A stretch of DNA of 64,000 bases, from the NCBI GenBank assembly GCA_900316645.1, contig ONDP01000001.1, positions 62,001 to 126,000 of the forward strand. The letters run 5' to 3'. Under the pieces are notes generated by a model. The model was given only the letters and a program-made list of their open reading frames with translations, was not told where the DNA came from and did no database searches. The position numbers and the translations under genes are program-made. Every line of letters starts with the position of its first letter. Within the stretch, counting starts at the first letter, position 1. Below are positions 18,073 through 26,862 of the stretch, one piece after another. Source of the stretch: an uncultured Prevotellaceae bacterium (GTDB lineage Bacteria; Bacteroidota; Bacteroidia; Bacteroidales; Bacteroidaceae).

Positions 18073-19527
18073 TTACTCGTTCTGCAAGTAAACTACGAAT
18101 CCGCCGCGCTTGCCAGTCGGGTACATTCCCTTGATGACGAGCATCTGGTCTTTGGCATCCTTCACAGCCTGCTGCAAATCGTCGAACGAGCGCATGGGCT
18201 GGTCGTTTACCACCTGGATGATGAAGCCCTTGGGCACACCGGCATCTTTCATCTTACCACCGTTCACCTTCAGCACCTCAAGACCATAGGAGATTTCAAG
18301 TTGCTTCTTCTGCGACTCCGTAATCGGGCGAACGTCGATACCCAGAATGTCGATGTCTGCATTCTTTACCACCTTCGTCGTGCCCTGTTCGTTCTTCAGG
18401 GTGAGGGTAGCAGTCTTCTCTTTCTTGTTGCGCAGATAGCTGACGGTAACCTTTTCGCCAGGACGCTTCTGTGCCATCACACCCTGTAATTCACCGAAGC
18501 GCTTAATCGTCTTTCCGTCGATAGCCGTGATGACATCGCCCTTCTGCAATCCGGCAGCTGCAGCAGCACCGTCTTCAACGACCTCAGCTACATAGATGCC
18601 CTCCATTGTGCCGAGATCAACCTCGTTGCCCTTCTCTTTCTCAGCATCAACATAAGCGCTGACATCGCTACCCTTGATACCAATCATAGCACGCTGTACG
18701 GCACCGTATTTCTTGATATCCTCAACCACCTTGTTCATGATGGCAGTAGGAATGGCAAAACCGTAACCGATATTAGAACCAGTCTGTGAATAGATCATGG
18801 CGTTGATACCAATCAGTTCACCGCGCGTGTTTACCAATGCACCACCAGAGTTACCCTGGTTGATGGCAGCATCGGTTTGAATCATCGAAGCCACACCTTC
18901 GCCCATCTGGCGAGCTTTGGCACTGACAATACCTGCGGTAACAGTGTTGTTCAGTCCGAGGGGGTTACCAACGGCGAGCACCCATTCGCCAATCTTGACG
19001 TCGTCAGAGTTAGCTATCACGATGGCAGGCAGGTCTTTGGCGTCAATCTTGATAAGTGCCAAATCGGTTGTCTTGTCAGCACCGATGATGCGAGCCGAAT
19101 ACTCCTTCGAGTTCTCGTTCAGCGTAACGGTCAGTTCGTCGGCACCGTCCACCACGTGGTTGTTGGTAACGATATATCCGTCGGCAGAGATAATCACACC
19201 CGAGCCTGCTGCTGCACGCTTTGGAGTCTGCACCTGACGCTTGCGAGTACCGTTGTTGCCGCCCTGTCCGCGTCCGAAGAAGCCTCCGAAGGGGTCAGAG
19301 AAGAAATCCTCGAATGGGTCGCTGTACTCAACGGTCTGAGTCTTTGAATTAATGACCGATTTGATATAAACCACTGATGGCAGCGACTTCTCAGCTGCAT
19401 AGGTTAAGTCAACCGGTTGTCCTGGTGCTGCAGCAGGGGCTGCTTGAGTTTTGTTGCACGATGCTGCAGAAAACGCGATTACAACTAAGTAAATCGCAGG
19501 AAAAATGTTCTTTACAATCTTTTTCAT
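18073..19527 (-). CDS. DegQ/HtrA (Do family) periplasmic serine protease
   Basis: Envelope-stress protease and chaperone of 484 residues. The N-terminus has a membrane segment ending FSAASC, so it may be a lipoprotein with Cys24. The catalytic triad is His124 (TNNHVV), Asp155 (TTDLALI) and Ser227 (GNSGGAL). A glycine-rich loop (GGFFGRGQGGNNG) lies ahead of the protease core, as in DegP's LA loop region. Two PDZ domains follow, the first with GIYVAEVVEDGAAAAAGLQKGD, the second with GFIIQVVNDQPMRSFDDLQ. Length is typical. It has its own promoter 48 bases upstream. Confidence 0.94.
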   Translation of the reverse strand: MKKIVKNIFPAIYLVVIAFSAASCNKTQAAPAAAPGQPVDLTYAAEKSLPSVVYIKSVINSKTQTVEYSDPFEDFFSDPFGGFFGRGQGGNNGTRKRQVQTPKRAAAGSGVIISADGYIVTNNHVVDGADELTVTLNENSKEYSARIIGADKTTDLALIKIDAKDLPAIVIANSDDVKIGEWVLAVGNPLGLNNTVTAGIVSAKARQMGEGVASMIQTDAAINQGNSGGALVNTRGELIGINAMIYSQTGSNIGYGFAIPTAIMNKVVEDIKKYGAVQRAMIGIKGSDVSAYVDAEKEKGNEVDLGTMEGIYVAEVVEDGAAAAAGLQKGDVITAIDGKTIKRFGELQGVMAQKRPGEKVTVSYLRNKKEKTATLTLKNEQGTTKVVKNADIDILGIDVRPITESQKKQLEISYGLEVLKVNGGKMKDAGVPKGFIIQVVNDQPMRSFDDLQQAVKDAKDQMLVIKGMYPTGKRGGFVVYLQNE

Positions 19528-19575
19528 TTGTCTATACTGTTAAATGTTTATACTCGATGTTTTCGAATTCGAGTG

Positions 19576-19583
19576 CAAATATA
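19576..19583 (-). promoter_or_regulatory. -7 element TATATTTG for the HtrA gene
   Basis: TATATTTG on the minus strand followed by CACTC fits TAnnTTTG; a TTTG lies 22 bases further upstream, slightly wide. The HtrA ATG follows after about 48 bases. Confidence 0.6.
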
Positions 19584-19705
19584 AGCGCAAAAATCGGTAA
19601 ACTGACAAAATGTCGTATTCTTTTGTCGCAATTTAACAATTCCGCACTATTGCTTAACGGCTATTTGAATTTAACGCTTAAAAGTTGAAATACTGATAAA
19701 ATTAA

Positions 19706-19731
19706 CGGAACCACCGCAAGATAGTTCCGTA
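19706..19731 (-). terminator. Hairpin downstream of asparaginase gene
   Basis: Seven-bp perfect stem (ACGGAAC with GTTCCGT) and a 12-base loop, just past the ansA stop codon on the minus strand; a weak T-rich stretch (TTAATTTTA) follows. A probable but not strong terminator. Confidence 0.5.
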
Positions 19732-19734
19732 TTT

Positions 19735-20766
19735 TTAATTATTACTGATTTCTCCCCTGATACTTTGTCGCATAAGTTGTCTTACTTGTTCAGGATTATC
19801 ATAGTGCGACTGTAAGAACATCAGTTTTGTGACCGCACTCTCAACCGTTGAATCGTAGCCGCTGATGACGCCAGCCTCCTGCAATTGGTAGCCCGTGTCG
19901 TATCGGCTCATCTCCACCGTTCCCTGCATGCACTGGCTGATGTTGATGACCACCTTGCCGTTTCGTGTGGCATCCCGCAGCGCCTGAACTACCCAGGGGC
20001 GTTGTGGCGCATTGCCGCTGCCGAAGGTGCGCATGACGATGCTCTTCAGGTTGGGAGTGGCAATGATGTGGCGCACCAAATCTTCACGGATGCCTGGGAA
20101 TAGCGAGAAGATAATCACATTGTTGTCCAATCGGAAATGCGGCATCATGGGTTTGTCCCAATCGGGGTGCAGTATGACTTCATCATGATAGGTGATGTTG
20201 ACGCCAGCTTCCGCCAGATGAGGATAGTTGAACGATTCGAAGGCATTGAATTCCTCGGCACTTTGTTTGGTAGTGCGGTTGCCTCGCAGGAGTCGTCCAT
20301 TGAAGTATATGCCAACCTCGGGCACTCGGGCATGCCCCTCGTCGTTTTTGGCAGCAGCGATTTCGATGGAGGTAATGAGATTCTCCTTGCCATCAGTTCT
20401 CAGCTGTCCGATGGGCAACTGAGAACCGGTAAAGATGACAGGTTTGGTGAGATTCTCCAACATATAGGATAGGGCAGAGGCTGTATATGCCATTGTGTCG
20501 GTACCATGCAGCACCACAAAGCCGTCATACTCCTCATAGTTGTCGGCAATGATGTGGCTCAGCTCTGTCCATTTGGCAGGAGTCATATCGCTGGAGTCGA
20601 TGGGTGGGAAGAACTGATAGGTATCAATCTGACAATCGAACTCCTTCAGTTCGGGCACGTTATGCAACAGGTGCTCGAAGTCGAAAGGCTCCAAGGCACC
20701 TGTCTTTGGGTTGCGGTTCATCCCGATGGTTCCCCCCGTATATATCAGCAAAACCTTGCTGTTCAT
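19735..20766 (-). CDS. ansA: Type I L-asparaginase
   Basis: Cytoplasmic asparaginase of 343 residues, hydrolysing asparagine to aspartate and ammonia. Catalytic motifs are TGGTIG (10-15) with its nucleophilic threonine and the second motif VVLHGTDTMAYTASAL. VIFTGSQLPIGQLRTDG is typical of the cytosolic type I enzymes, and there is no signal peptide. Nothing recognisable as a promoter lies in the short spacer ahead of it, which is filled by a heptad array, so it may be read through from the GH51 gene. Confidence 0.94.
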   Translation of the reverse strand: MNSKVLLIYTGGTIGMNRNPKTGALEPFDFEHLLHNVPELKEFDCQIDTYQFFPPIDSSDMTPAKWTELSHIIADNYEEYDGFVVLHGTDTMAYTASALSYMLENLTKPVIFTGSQLPIGQLRTDGKENLITSIEIAAAKNDEGHARVPEVGIYFNGRLLRGNRTTKQSAEEFNAFESFNYPHLAEAGVNITYHDEVILHPDWDKPMMPHFRLDNNVIIFSLFPGIREDLVRHIIATPNLKSIVMRTFGSGNAPQRPWVVQALRDATRNGKVVINISQCMQGTVEMSRYDTGYQLQEAGVISGYDSTVESAVTKLMFLQSHYDNPEQVRQLMRQSIRGEISNN

Positions 20767-20768
20767 TT

Positions 20769-20820
20769 TAGTTGAGAGTGTAGAGTTTAGAGTGTAGAGT
20801 TGAGAGTTTAGAGTTTAGAG
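20769..20820 (+). repeat. Heptad tandem repeat, unit GAGTTTA
   Basis: Seven units in 7-base phase: TAGTTGA, GAGTGTA, GAGTTTA, GAGTGTA, GAGTTGA, GAGTTTA, GAGTTTA, then GAG. It fills the ansA-GH51 spacer and its last part supplies the stop codon (and last codon) of the GH51 gene. Confidence 0.88.
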
Positions 20821-22797
20821 GGAAATCTGAAGCATGACGAATGAATAGGGTTCAATGTCAAGCGTCATCTTGCTCTTTACGGCAACAGTCTCCTTCTTTG
20901 GTGCAATGGGCTGCACCTCGTAGTTGTTCTCTGCGTCAGGCTTTCCTGCGAGGGTGGTCTTGACGGCAGTCTTCACACCCTTGAAGCGTGAAAGGTCAAC
21001 ATCTGCATATTTCTTCTGGCTGTCGGCATTGCAAATCTTGACGAACAACTGGCGAGTCTTCGTGTTCAGAACCACCGACTGCTCCTGCAGGTTGGTAGCG
21101 TCCTTGATTTTTACGCAGTCACCATAGTAGTAGTTACCCGACGACTGTCCGAACATCTGCTGAACATAGTAGCTGCAGGTCAGGAATGGACGGTGGTTGT
21201 CGTAATAGATAAGGTCGGGATTCCAGTTGGTGGCATTCTTGCGTGCGAAGAGTGGGGCATAGCTGGTCATGCAAACCACGTCGCCGTTGCGCTCGACATG
21301 CAACAGGTAGAGCGCCTCTGAGAGGGCGTCGATGAGTTTCTTGTCCTTTGCGGCATACTCACCCAGATACACCTTAGTCTTGCGGTCGCGTGGATAGCTG
21401 TCGTATTGGCGACTCTTCTGGAAATAAGTGTATGGCTCATAGTAGTGTTCGTCCAGGATGGGCAATCCCAGTTCCTCAGCCAACTTCCAACCGTTCTGGA
21501 AGTCGGGATTGTCGGGATGCGAACCAGGTCCGGCAGTTCCCACAATCACAATTTCGGGATGAGCCTCCATAATCTTCTTATACATATATCTGAAGCGCTC
21601 GGCAAATTCCGGTGAGATGCGCTCCTCGTTACCGATGCCCAGGTATTTCAGGTTGAATGGCTTTGGATGACCAGCCTCGGCACGAACGCGTCCCCATTTG
21701 GTGTTGACGTCACCGTTAGCCCACTCAATCAGGTCGAGTGCATCCTGCACCCATTCGTCCATTTCCGACATAGGAACAACGTCCTGTGCCTGGTCCTTCA
21801 TGCCCCAACCACCGTTGGTTCCCTGACAACTCACGCCACAGGGCAGGATGGGAACGGGCTGCATGTTCAAGTCTTCGCAGAACTGGAAATACTCAAAGTA
21901 ACCCAGTCCCATTGACTGGTGGTAGCCCCAGGTATTCTTCAGTCCGCGACGCTGTTCCTTCGGACCAACAGTGGTCTTCCAGCGATAAGTATTCCAGAAT
22001 CCGTCACCGCCACCGTGAACCACACATCCACCAGGGAATCGCATGAATTTGGGCTGCAGGTCGGCCAGCGCCTGAGCCAGGTCTTTGCGCAGTCCGTGAC
22101 CTTTGTAAGTGTCCTGTGGCATCAGCGATACCATATCGATATCCACGTCGCCAGTGGTCAGTACCAGAATCTGCAACTGGGCACTGTCGCAATCCTCCTT
22201 GGGGCTCAGTGTCACAGCATATTTCTTCCAATTGCTGTCGCTGGCGGTGAATGTTGCTTCAGCCAACATTTTCGGGTCGCGGCCCCATCCGGGTTGTGGG
22301 GCAGTCAACACGATGCGCACCACCTTGGCCTCGCCTTTCACATTGCGGAGGAAGGCAGAGAAGTCGTATTTCGCACCAGCCTTCACGGGAATACCGTCAA
22401 ATCCCTGGTTCTCCAGTCCATAACCCTTCCATCCCTTGTAGTCATAATACTCCTTCACGCGCTCTACATGCAAACGCATATAGGTGGGATTGTTGGGATG
22501 GATGGGCTGGTCCATTCTCACCTCCATGCGACCCAGTGAGTGTCCTGGGCGAATCTGCTTCCATGCAGTTCCGGCTCCCCAACCGTCGCGCTCCACGGGA
22601 CTGTATTCAAACGAACCGTTCTGAGTCAGTTCGGCATAGAGGCCGCCGTCGGCAGAACTGCTGATGTCCTCGAAGAAAATACCTATTAATTCATCACTGA
22701 TAGCCTTGCCGCCGGCAGGGGCGCTCATGGCTTTCTGGGCATTGGCACCCATGCTTGCTGCTATAAGAGCAACGCCTAAGAATAGCTTTTTGTTCAT
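20815..22797 (-). CDS. Alpha-L-arabinofuranosidase, GH51
   Basis: Exported 660-residue glycoside hydrolase that removes arabinofuranosyl branches from arabinan or arabinoxylan. Signal peptide MNKKLFLGVALIAASMGANAQ. A carbohydrate-binding-like beta domain (about 90-230) precedes the TIM barrel, with FMRFPGGCVVHGGG near its start. The acid/base glutamate is in LGIGNEERI and the nucleophile in VYLGEYAAK. The C-terminal beta domain ends IEPYSFVMLQISL. Signal and enzyme point to the periplasm. It faces uxaC across a 187-bp divergent spacer, in keeping with pectin or arabinan side-chain use. No SusCD pair is in view. Confidence 0.93.
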   Translation of the reverse strand: MNKKLFLGVALIAASMGANAQKAMSAPAGGKAISDELIGIFFEDISSSADGGLYAELTQNGSFEYSPVERDGWGAGTAWKQIRPGHSLGRMEVRMDQPIHPNNPTYMRLHVERVKEYYDYKGWKGYGLENQGFDGIPVKAGAKYDFSAFLRNVKGEAKVVRIVLTAPQPGWGRDPKMLAEATFTASDSNWKKYAVTLSPKEDCDSAQLQILVLTTGDVDIDMVSLMPQDTYKGHGLRKDLAQALADLQPKFMRFPGGCVVHGGGDGFWNTYRWKTTVGPKEQRRGLKNTWGYHQSMGLGYFEYFQFCEDLNMQPVPILPCGVSCQGTNGGWGMKDQAQDVVPMSEMDEWVQDALDLIEWANGDVNTKWGRVRAEAGHPKPFNLKYLGIGNEERISPEFAERFRYMYKKIMEAHPEIVIVGTAGPGSHPDNPDFQNGWKLAEELGLPILDEHYYEPYTYFQKSRQYDSYPRDRKTKVYLGEYAAKDKKLIDALSEALYLLHVERNGDVVCMTSYAPLFARKNATNWNPDLIYYDNHRPFLTCSYYVQQMFGQSSGNYYYGDCVKIKDATNLQEQSVVLNTKTRQLFVKICNADSQKKYADVDLSRFKGVKTAVKTTLAGKPDAENNYEVQPIAPKKETVAVKSKMTLDIEPYSFVMLQISL

Positions 22798-22838
22798 GTC
22801 TTAATGTTATGTTGATAATTGTTTCTTGGTTTATTTTG

Positions 22839-22846
22839 CAAAATTA
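22839..22846 (-). promoter_or_regulatory. -7 element TAATTTTG for the GH51 gene
   Basis: TAATTTTG on the minus strand, followed by CAAAATAAA. The GH51 ATG follows after about 41 bases. Confidence 0.6.
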
Positions 22847-22932
22847 ATCATATCTGACGAGAATCCGTCATCGTTTACGTTAATTTTTCTTCAAAAGTGA
22901 CAGGAATATTTCCTAAAGCCGAAATATTTCAT

Positions 22933-22940
22933 TATCTTTG
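22933..22940 (+). promoter_or_regulatory. -7 element TATCTTTG for uxaC
   Basis: TATCTTTG fits the consensus and lies 44 bases ahead of the uxaC ATG. No TTTG at -33, so an activator may be needed, as is common for sugar-use genes. Confidence 0.65.
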
Positions 22941-22984
22941 CCAGAAATTTAAAGCAAACAATTACTAAAACAATTAAAATAGCT

Positions 22985-24391
22985 ATGAAACAATTCAATG
23001 ACAAGAACTTCGTGCTCGACAACGAAGTAGCCCAGGACCTGTTCCACAATCATGCGGCCAAGATGCCCATCATCGACTATCACTGTCACCTGATTCCCGA
23101 AATGGTGGCCAACGACCATCGTTTCAAGAGCATTACTGAGCTTTGGCTCGGTGGCGACCACTACAAGTGGCGTGCTATGCGCACCAATGGTGTTGACGAG
23201 AAATACTGCACCGGCAAGGACACCAGCGATTGGGAGAAGTTTGAGAAGTGGGCTGAGACAGTGCCCTACACACTGCGCAATCCGCTCTACCACTGGACTC
23301 ACCTTGAGCTGAAGACAGCCTTCGGTATCGACAAACTGCTCTCGCCCAAGACAGCCCGTGAGATTTTCGATGAGTGTAACGAGAAACTGAAGAGCCCCGA
23401 GTTCTCAGCTCGCGGTCTGATGAAGCACTACAACGTTGAGTGTGTCTGCACCACCGACGATCCCGTTGATGATTTGCACAACCACATCGAGTATGCCAAG
23501 CACAAGGCAGCCGACGACCCCATGATGATTCCTGCATGGCGTCCTGACAAGGCCATGAACATTGAGAAGGCTGAATTCCCCTCCTATATCAATCAGTTGG
23601 AGAAGGTCAGCGGTGTCACCATCACCAAGTTTGCCGATATGGTTGATGCCCTCAAGAAGCGTCACGACTTCTTCCAGGAGCAGGGCTGCAAACTCTCTGA
23701 CCACGGTATTGAGGAGTTCTATGATGAAGACTATACCGACTCGCAGATTGAAACCATCTTCGAGAAGGCAATGCGCGGACAGCAACTCTCCAATCTGGAG
23801 ATTCGCCAGTTCAAGAACTGCTTCCTCACCGTGATGGCAGAAATGGATGCTGATGCCGACTGGACCCAGCAGTTCCACTATGGTGCCATCCGCGACAACA
23901 ATACCAAGATGTTCAACCAGCTCGGTCCCGACACTGGTTTCGACTCTATCGGTGAGTTCAACACCGCTAAGGCTATGTCGAAGTTCCTGAACAAGCTGAA
24001 TATGAAGGACAAGCTCACACGTACCATATTATATACATTGAATCCCTGCGCCAACGAAGTCATTGCCACTATGCTCGGCAATTTCCAGGGTGGCGAACCA
24101 GGCAAGATTCAGTTCGGTTCGGGTTGGTGGTTCAACGACCAGAAGGACGGTATGGAGCGCCAGATGAATGCCCTCAGCGTTCTCGGACTGCTCAGCCGCT
24201 TCGTTGGTATGCTCACCGACTCACGCTCGTTCCTTTCCTATCCTCGTCACGAGTATTTCCGTCGCATTCTGTGCAACATTCTCGGCAACGATGTGGAGAA
24301 GGGCTTGCTGCCTGACGACCGTGAACTGCTGGGCAAGATGGTGGAGGATATTTCCTACAACAATGCCCGTCGTTACTTTAAGTTCTATTAA
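22985..24391 (+). CDS. uxaC: Glucuronate/galacturonate isomerase UxaC
   Basis: Cytoplasmic isomerase of 468 residues that turns glucuronate to fructuronate and galacturonate to tagaturonate, the first step of hexuronate breakdown. It belongs to the amidohydrolase superfamily; the metal-site motif DYHCHL is near residue 35. FGSGWWFNDQKDGMERQM and the C-terminal MLTDSRSFLSYPRHEYFRR are family signatures. Length is standard. Later uxa/kdg genes are not in view. A small secreted-protein gene follows after 15 bases. Confidence 0.96.
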   Translation: MKQFNDKNFVLDNEVAQDLFHNHAAKMPIIDYHCHLIPEMVANDHRFKSITELWLGGDHYKWRAMRTNGVDEKYCTGKDTSDWEKFEKWAETVPYTLRNPLYHWTHLELKTAFGIDKLLSPKTAREIFDECNEKLKSPEFSARGLMKHYNVECVCTTDDPVDDLHNHIEYAKHKAADDPMMIPAWRPDKAMNIEKAEFPSYINQLEKVSGVTITKFADMVDALKKRHDFFQEQGCKLSDHGIEEFYDEDYTDSQIETIFEKAMRGQQLSNLEIRQFKNCFLTVMAEMDADADWTQQFHYGAIRDNNTKMFNQLGPDTGFDSIGEFNTAKAMSKFLNKLNMKDKLTRTILYTLNPCANEVIATMLGNFQGGEPGKIQFGSGWWFNDQKDGMERQMNALSVLGLLSRFVGMLTDSRSFLSYPRHEYFRRILCNILGNDVEKGLLPDDRELLGKMVEDISYNNARRYFKFY

Positions 24392-24406
24392 TTCTAAAAT
24401 AGTAAG

Positions 24407-24925
24407 ATGAAAAGACAAATCACATTATTGGCATTGATGTTCATGGCAGTCATGAGCATCAGTGCCCAATCATTGGAAGGCACTTGGAAAACTGCCACCG
24501 AAACTGACGAAGACGGCGACAAGTCAACCTTCTTCTTCACCTTCGAGCAGGGGGGCAAGTTGACGTGGCGCATTCTGATGGCTGCCTCCGACAACGAGAC
24601 TGGCAACTTCGAAATGAGCATGATTATTCCAGGTTCCTATGTTCGCAACGGCAACCGGCTCACACTCAAGGTGATTCCGAAAAAGGCCACTTGCAAGGTG
24701 GAGCACGTTGAGTTCATCGGCGAATACAAGCAGTTGGCGAAGGACCCTCAGATGAAGGCCAAGGTGCTCGATATGTTGCAGGATGCCATGAGCAAGGAGA
24801 TGAAGAAAGAGTTTGCCAAGGAGAATCCCTTCGACGGCGACGTCACCATTTCCAAGTTGACTGACACCGAACTGACATTAAAGGAAGACGACGAGGACAT
24901 TTTTAAGCTTACTCGCGTCAAGTAA
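24407..24925 (+). CDS. Small secreted lipocalin-like protein, hypothetical
   Basis: A 172-residue exported protein. Signal peptide MKRQITLLALMFMAVMSISAQ. The mature start SLEGTWKTAT, followed by alternating strands and a late ELTLKEDDEDIFKLTR, resembles lipocalin-like domains of Bacteroidetes (DUF4923/DUF5004-type), which begin with a G-x-W motif. An acidic and lysine-rich helix lies at about 105-135. No catalytic residues can be named. It follows uxaC with 15 bases between and is closed by a strong terminator, so the two probably share a transcript. Confidence 0.7.
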   Translation: MKRQITLLALMFMAVMSISAQSLEGTWKTATETDEDGDKSTFFFTFEQGGKLTWRILMAASDNETGNFEMSMIIPGSYVRNGNRLTLKVIPKKATCKVEHVEFIGEYKQLAKDPQMKAKVLDMLQDAMSKEMKKEFAKENPFDGDVTISKLTDTELTLKEDDEDIFKLTRVK

Positions 24926-24953
24926 AAGATATCTATTTTGTTCATCATTTGGA

Positions 24954-24993
24954 AGCCGGAGCGCATCATCATCGTGGTGCCTTCGGCTTTTTT
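24954..24993 (+). terminator. Terminator of the uxaC transcript
   Basis: An 8-bp stem (AGCCGGAG with CTTCGGCT, one G-T pair) continues after one unpaired C into a 6-bp inner stem (GCATCA with TGGTGC). It is followed by six T residues. The T-run is on the plus side only. Confidence 0.85.
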
Positions 24994-24999
24994 GATGGA

Positions 25000-26364
25000 C
25001 TATACCCGCTTGTTGGTCAGCAGAATCACACCCAGCGTCATACATTCCGTGACTGGAACTGCGAGCCACATGCCCTGTGGAGCAACGAGCAGCGGCATTA
25101 GGATGAACGCAGGAATCAAGAACAGCAAACCGCGCAACAGCATGAACAGCGTGGCGCGCGAGTTCTGCTCGGTGGCTTGGTAATAGCCGATAACCGCTAC
25201 ATTCAGGGCAAAGAAAATGGCGGAATAGGCAAACAGGGGGAGTCCTGATACGGCTATTTCATAAGGTTTGCTGCCTGGTTGCAGGAAGAGTCCCACAAGA
25301 GGTTTGGCAGCTAATGTCAGCAGCGTTGTGGCCATCACGCCACAGATGGCAGCGGTGCGAATGCTGACCATAAAAGCTTTCTTCACACGGTTCTTGTTGC
25401 CTGCACCGTAATTGTAACTGATGATGGGCTGAGCCGACTGAGCCACCGAATTGTTGACCATAAACACGATAGGGTAGAGATAGCACGCCACGCTGAAGGC
25501 AGCCACACCGTCTTCGCCCAATTTGCTAATGAAGACATAGTTGCCGGTTATCAGCATCATCGACATGGCCAGTTCGCCCAACATAGACGAGAAACCGCTG
25601 CGAGCCATATAGCCAGTGTTGCGCAGCGTCAGATAGAGACTGGTCATACTCAACTTCAACATGATCATCTTCACCGTTTGCGAACGGAACAGCATGTACC
25701 AGACGACCATTCCTGCCGCAGCAGCACAACTGATCGACGAAGCAATGGCGCTTCCGGCAATTCCCATGTGCATCGGGAACACAAACAGCCAGTCGAGAAA
25801 GATGTTCAGAATGCCGGGGATGATTTCCAGCGAAGCGGAATATTTCGGGGAACCGTCAAGTCGGATGACGAAGGTGCCTATCAGTTGGATGACGATGCAA
25901 ACACAACCAGGCAGAATGGGCAGCAGATAATCCTCGCACAACGGCAGCAGGGCATCGCTGCAACCCAACATTCGAAGGAAGGGGACGCGGAAGAAATAAA
26001 CGGCAATCGCCACTATCAGCATCAGCAGCGTAGCCACGACGAAGGCCTGCGTGATATTGAAATTGGCGGCTTTGGTATTGCCTTTCGACAAATGGATGCT
26101 TGCCACCACCGACACGCCCACGCCGAACATCAGCGAGATGCCGGTAGTCAGCAGAAACAGCGGCGACACAATGTTGATAGCCGCCAATGCATCGCTGCCC
26201 ACGCCCTGTCCGACGAAGATGCCGTCGGCCACCGTGAAAAGCGAAGCAAACACCATAGAAAACAATGTAGGGACGAAAATGCTCTGAAACAGCGGTTCAA
26301 TCCTCGTCTTGCCAAAATCTATACTATCCCTTTTCAGGTCTTTCATTTTCTTTACCTTTGCCAT
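25000..26364 (-). CDS. MATE family efflux transporter
   Basis: Inner-membrane multidrug or metabolite exporter of about 454 residues with twelve hydrophobic segments arranged as two repeats. ADGIFVGQGVGSDALAAINI near the N-terminus and SVAQSAQPIISYNYGAGN in the second half are MATE family signatures. The substrate is not predictable. I take ATG 26364 (MAKVKKMKDL) as start; an upstream TTG at 26388 lies inside the -7 box and cannot be translated from that promoter. ATG 26346 is an alternative. The gene is convergent with the uxaC transcript. Confidence 0.92.
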   Translation of the reverse strand: MAKVKKMKDLKRDSIDFGKTRIEPLFQSIFVPTLFSMVFASLFTVADGIFVGQGVGSDALAAINIVSPLFLLTTGISLMFGVGVSVVASIHLSKGNTKAANFNITQAFVVATLLMLIVAIAVYFFRVPFLRMLGCSDALLPLCEDYLLPILPGCVCIVIQLIGTFVIRLDGSPKYSASLEIIPGILNIFLDWLFVFPMHMGIAGSAIASSISCAAAAGMVVWYMLFRSQTVKMIMLKLSMTSLYLTLRNTGYMARSGFSSMLGELAMSMMLITGNYVFISKLGEDGVAAFSVACYLYPIVFMVNNSVAQSAQPIISYNYGAGNKNRVKKAFMVSIRTAAICGVMATTLLTLAAKPLVGLFLQPGSKPYEIAVSGLPLFAYSAIFFALNVAVIGYYQATEQNSRATLFMLLRGLLFLIPAFILMPLLVAPQGMWLAVPVTECMTLGVILLTNKRV

Positions 26365-26385
26365 ATCATTTTCGAAATTGTGGTG

Positions 26386-26393
26386 CAAAGATA
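26386..26393 (-). promoter_or_regulatory. -7 element TATCTTTG for the MATE gene
   Basis: TATCTTTG followed by CACC on the minus strand, 21 bases ahead of the chosen ATG. It lies in the short spacer after the zinc-ribbon gene, so the MATE gene has its own promoter. Confidence 0.7.
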
Positions 26394-26419
26394 ATGATTT
26401 TATCTCAAATAAAAGACAA

Positions 26420-26713
26420 TTATGTCCAAAACTCCTTCTCGCCCGTAGCTTTCATGTTGCCCAGGCACTTCGGACAGGTTCGTTTGTCCCACACTCTGAT
26501 GCGGTCGCTGCCACAGTTCAGACACAAGCGTCCCACCTCGCTCCTGTACGACGGAGCAACATCGGCAATGATGCCACCCACCACAATATTCTGAATGCTT
26601 TTGCAGTCGGCACACATCATGGCAGTAATCTCCTGTCGAAAGAGTCCGCGTCCTTCGTAAACCTCGGCTTCATATCCGCAACCGTCACAGCGATATTTCA
26701 GTTTCCAAGCCAT
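26420..26713 (-). CDS. Small zinc-ribbon protein, hypothetical
   Basis: A 97-residue soluble protein with two CxxC pairs in each half: CDGC with CADC, and CLNC with CPKC. This is the pattern of two rubredoxin-like zinc ribbons. The remainder has no recognised domain. Such proteins may bind nucleic acid or a protein partner, but nothing here decides it. A near-match to the -7 box lies 25 bases upstream. It is tandem with the MATE gene. Confidence 0.7.
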   Translation of the reverse strand: MAWKLKYRCDGCGYEAEVYEGRGLFRQEITAMMCADCKSIQNIVVGGIIADVAPSYRSEVGRLCLNCGSDRIRVWDKRTCPKCLGNMKATGEKEFWT

Positions 26714-26737
26714 TTCTATCTCATTCTTTTCAGCCCA

Positions 26738-26745
26738 CGAAGATA
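26738..26745 (-). promoter_or_regulatory. Possible -7 element TATCTTCG for the zinc-ribbon gene
   Basis: One mismatch to TAnnTTTG on the minus strand, placed 24 bases ahead of the ATG. A heptad array occupies the region where the -33 element would be. Confidence 0.4.
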
Positions 26746-26753
26746 GTTATTTT

Positions 26754-26781
26754 AGTGAAAAGTGAAGAGTGAATAGTGAAT
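26754..26781 (+). repeat. Heptad tandem repeat, unit AGTGAAT
   Basis: Four units: AGTGAAA, AGTGAAG, AGTGAAT, AGTGAAT. Same unit family as 4110-4137. Confidence 0.82.
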
Positions 26782-26820
26782 AATTTGCTACCGCCTTTAT
26801 ATTATTTAACATTCAACAAA

Positions 26821-26859
26821 AAGCCCCTCCCTTTTAGGGGAGGGGTTGGGGAGAGGCTT
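26821..26859. repeat. GC-rich palindromic element (a)
   Basis: CCCCTCCC pairs with GGGAGGGG across a short T-rich loop, and the outer AAGCC can pair with GGCTT at 26855-26859. It lies just past the end of the tiny ORF at 26863. Similar C/G-block elements are at 26968-27012 and 27824-27842. Confidence 0.65.
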
Positions 26860-26862
26860 CTA

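Noticed and set aside
20769-20820. CRISPR-like array
   Set aside because: Units are 7 bases with no spacers; no cas genes are present in the window.
26386-26388. TTG start for the MATE gene
   Set aside because: The TTG is part of the -7 box. The same trap occurs at the toxin-antitoxin promoter (TTG 30792); nearby TTGs at 4365 and 12159 were also rejected in favour of close downstream ATGs.
26821-26859. Terminator of the tiny ORF transcript
   Set aside because: The GC palindrome lies just past the ORF on the minus strand, but the T-run expected after it is weak (TTTTTGTTG) and similar elements lie elsewhere in the cassette; kept as a repeat rather than a terminator.
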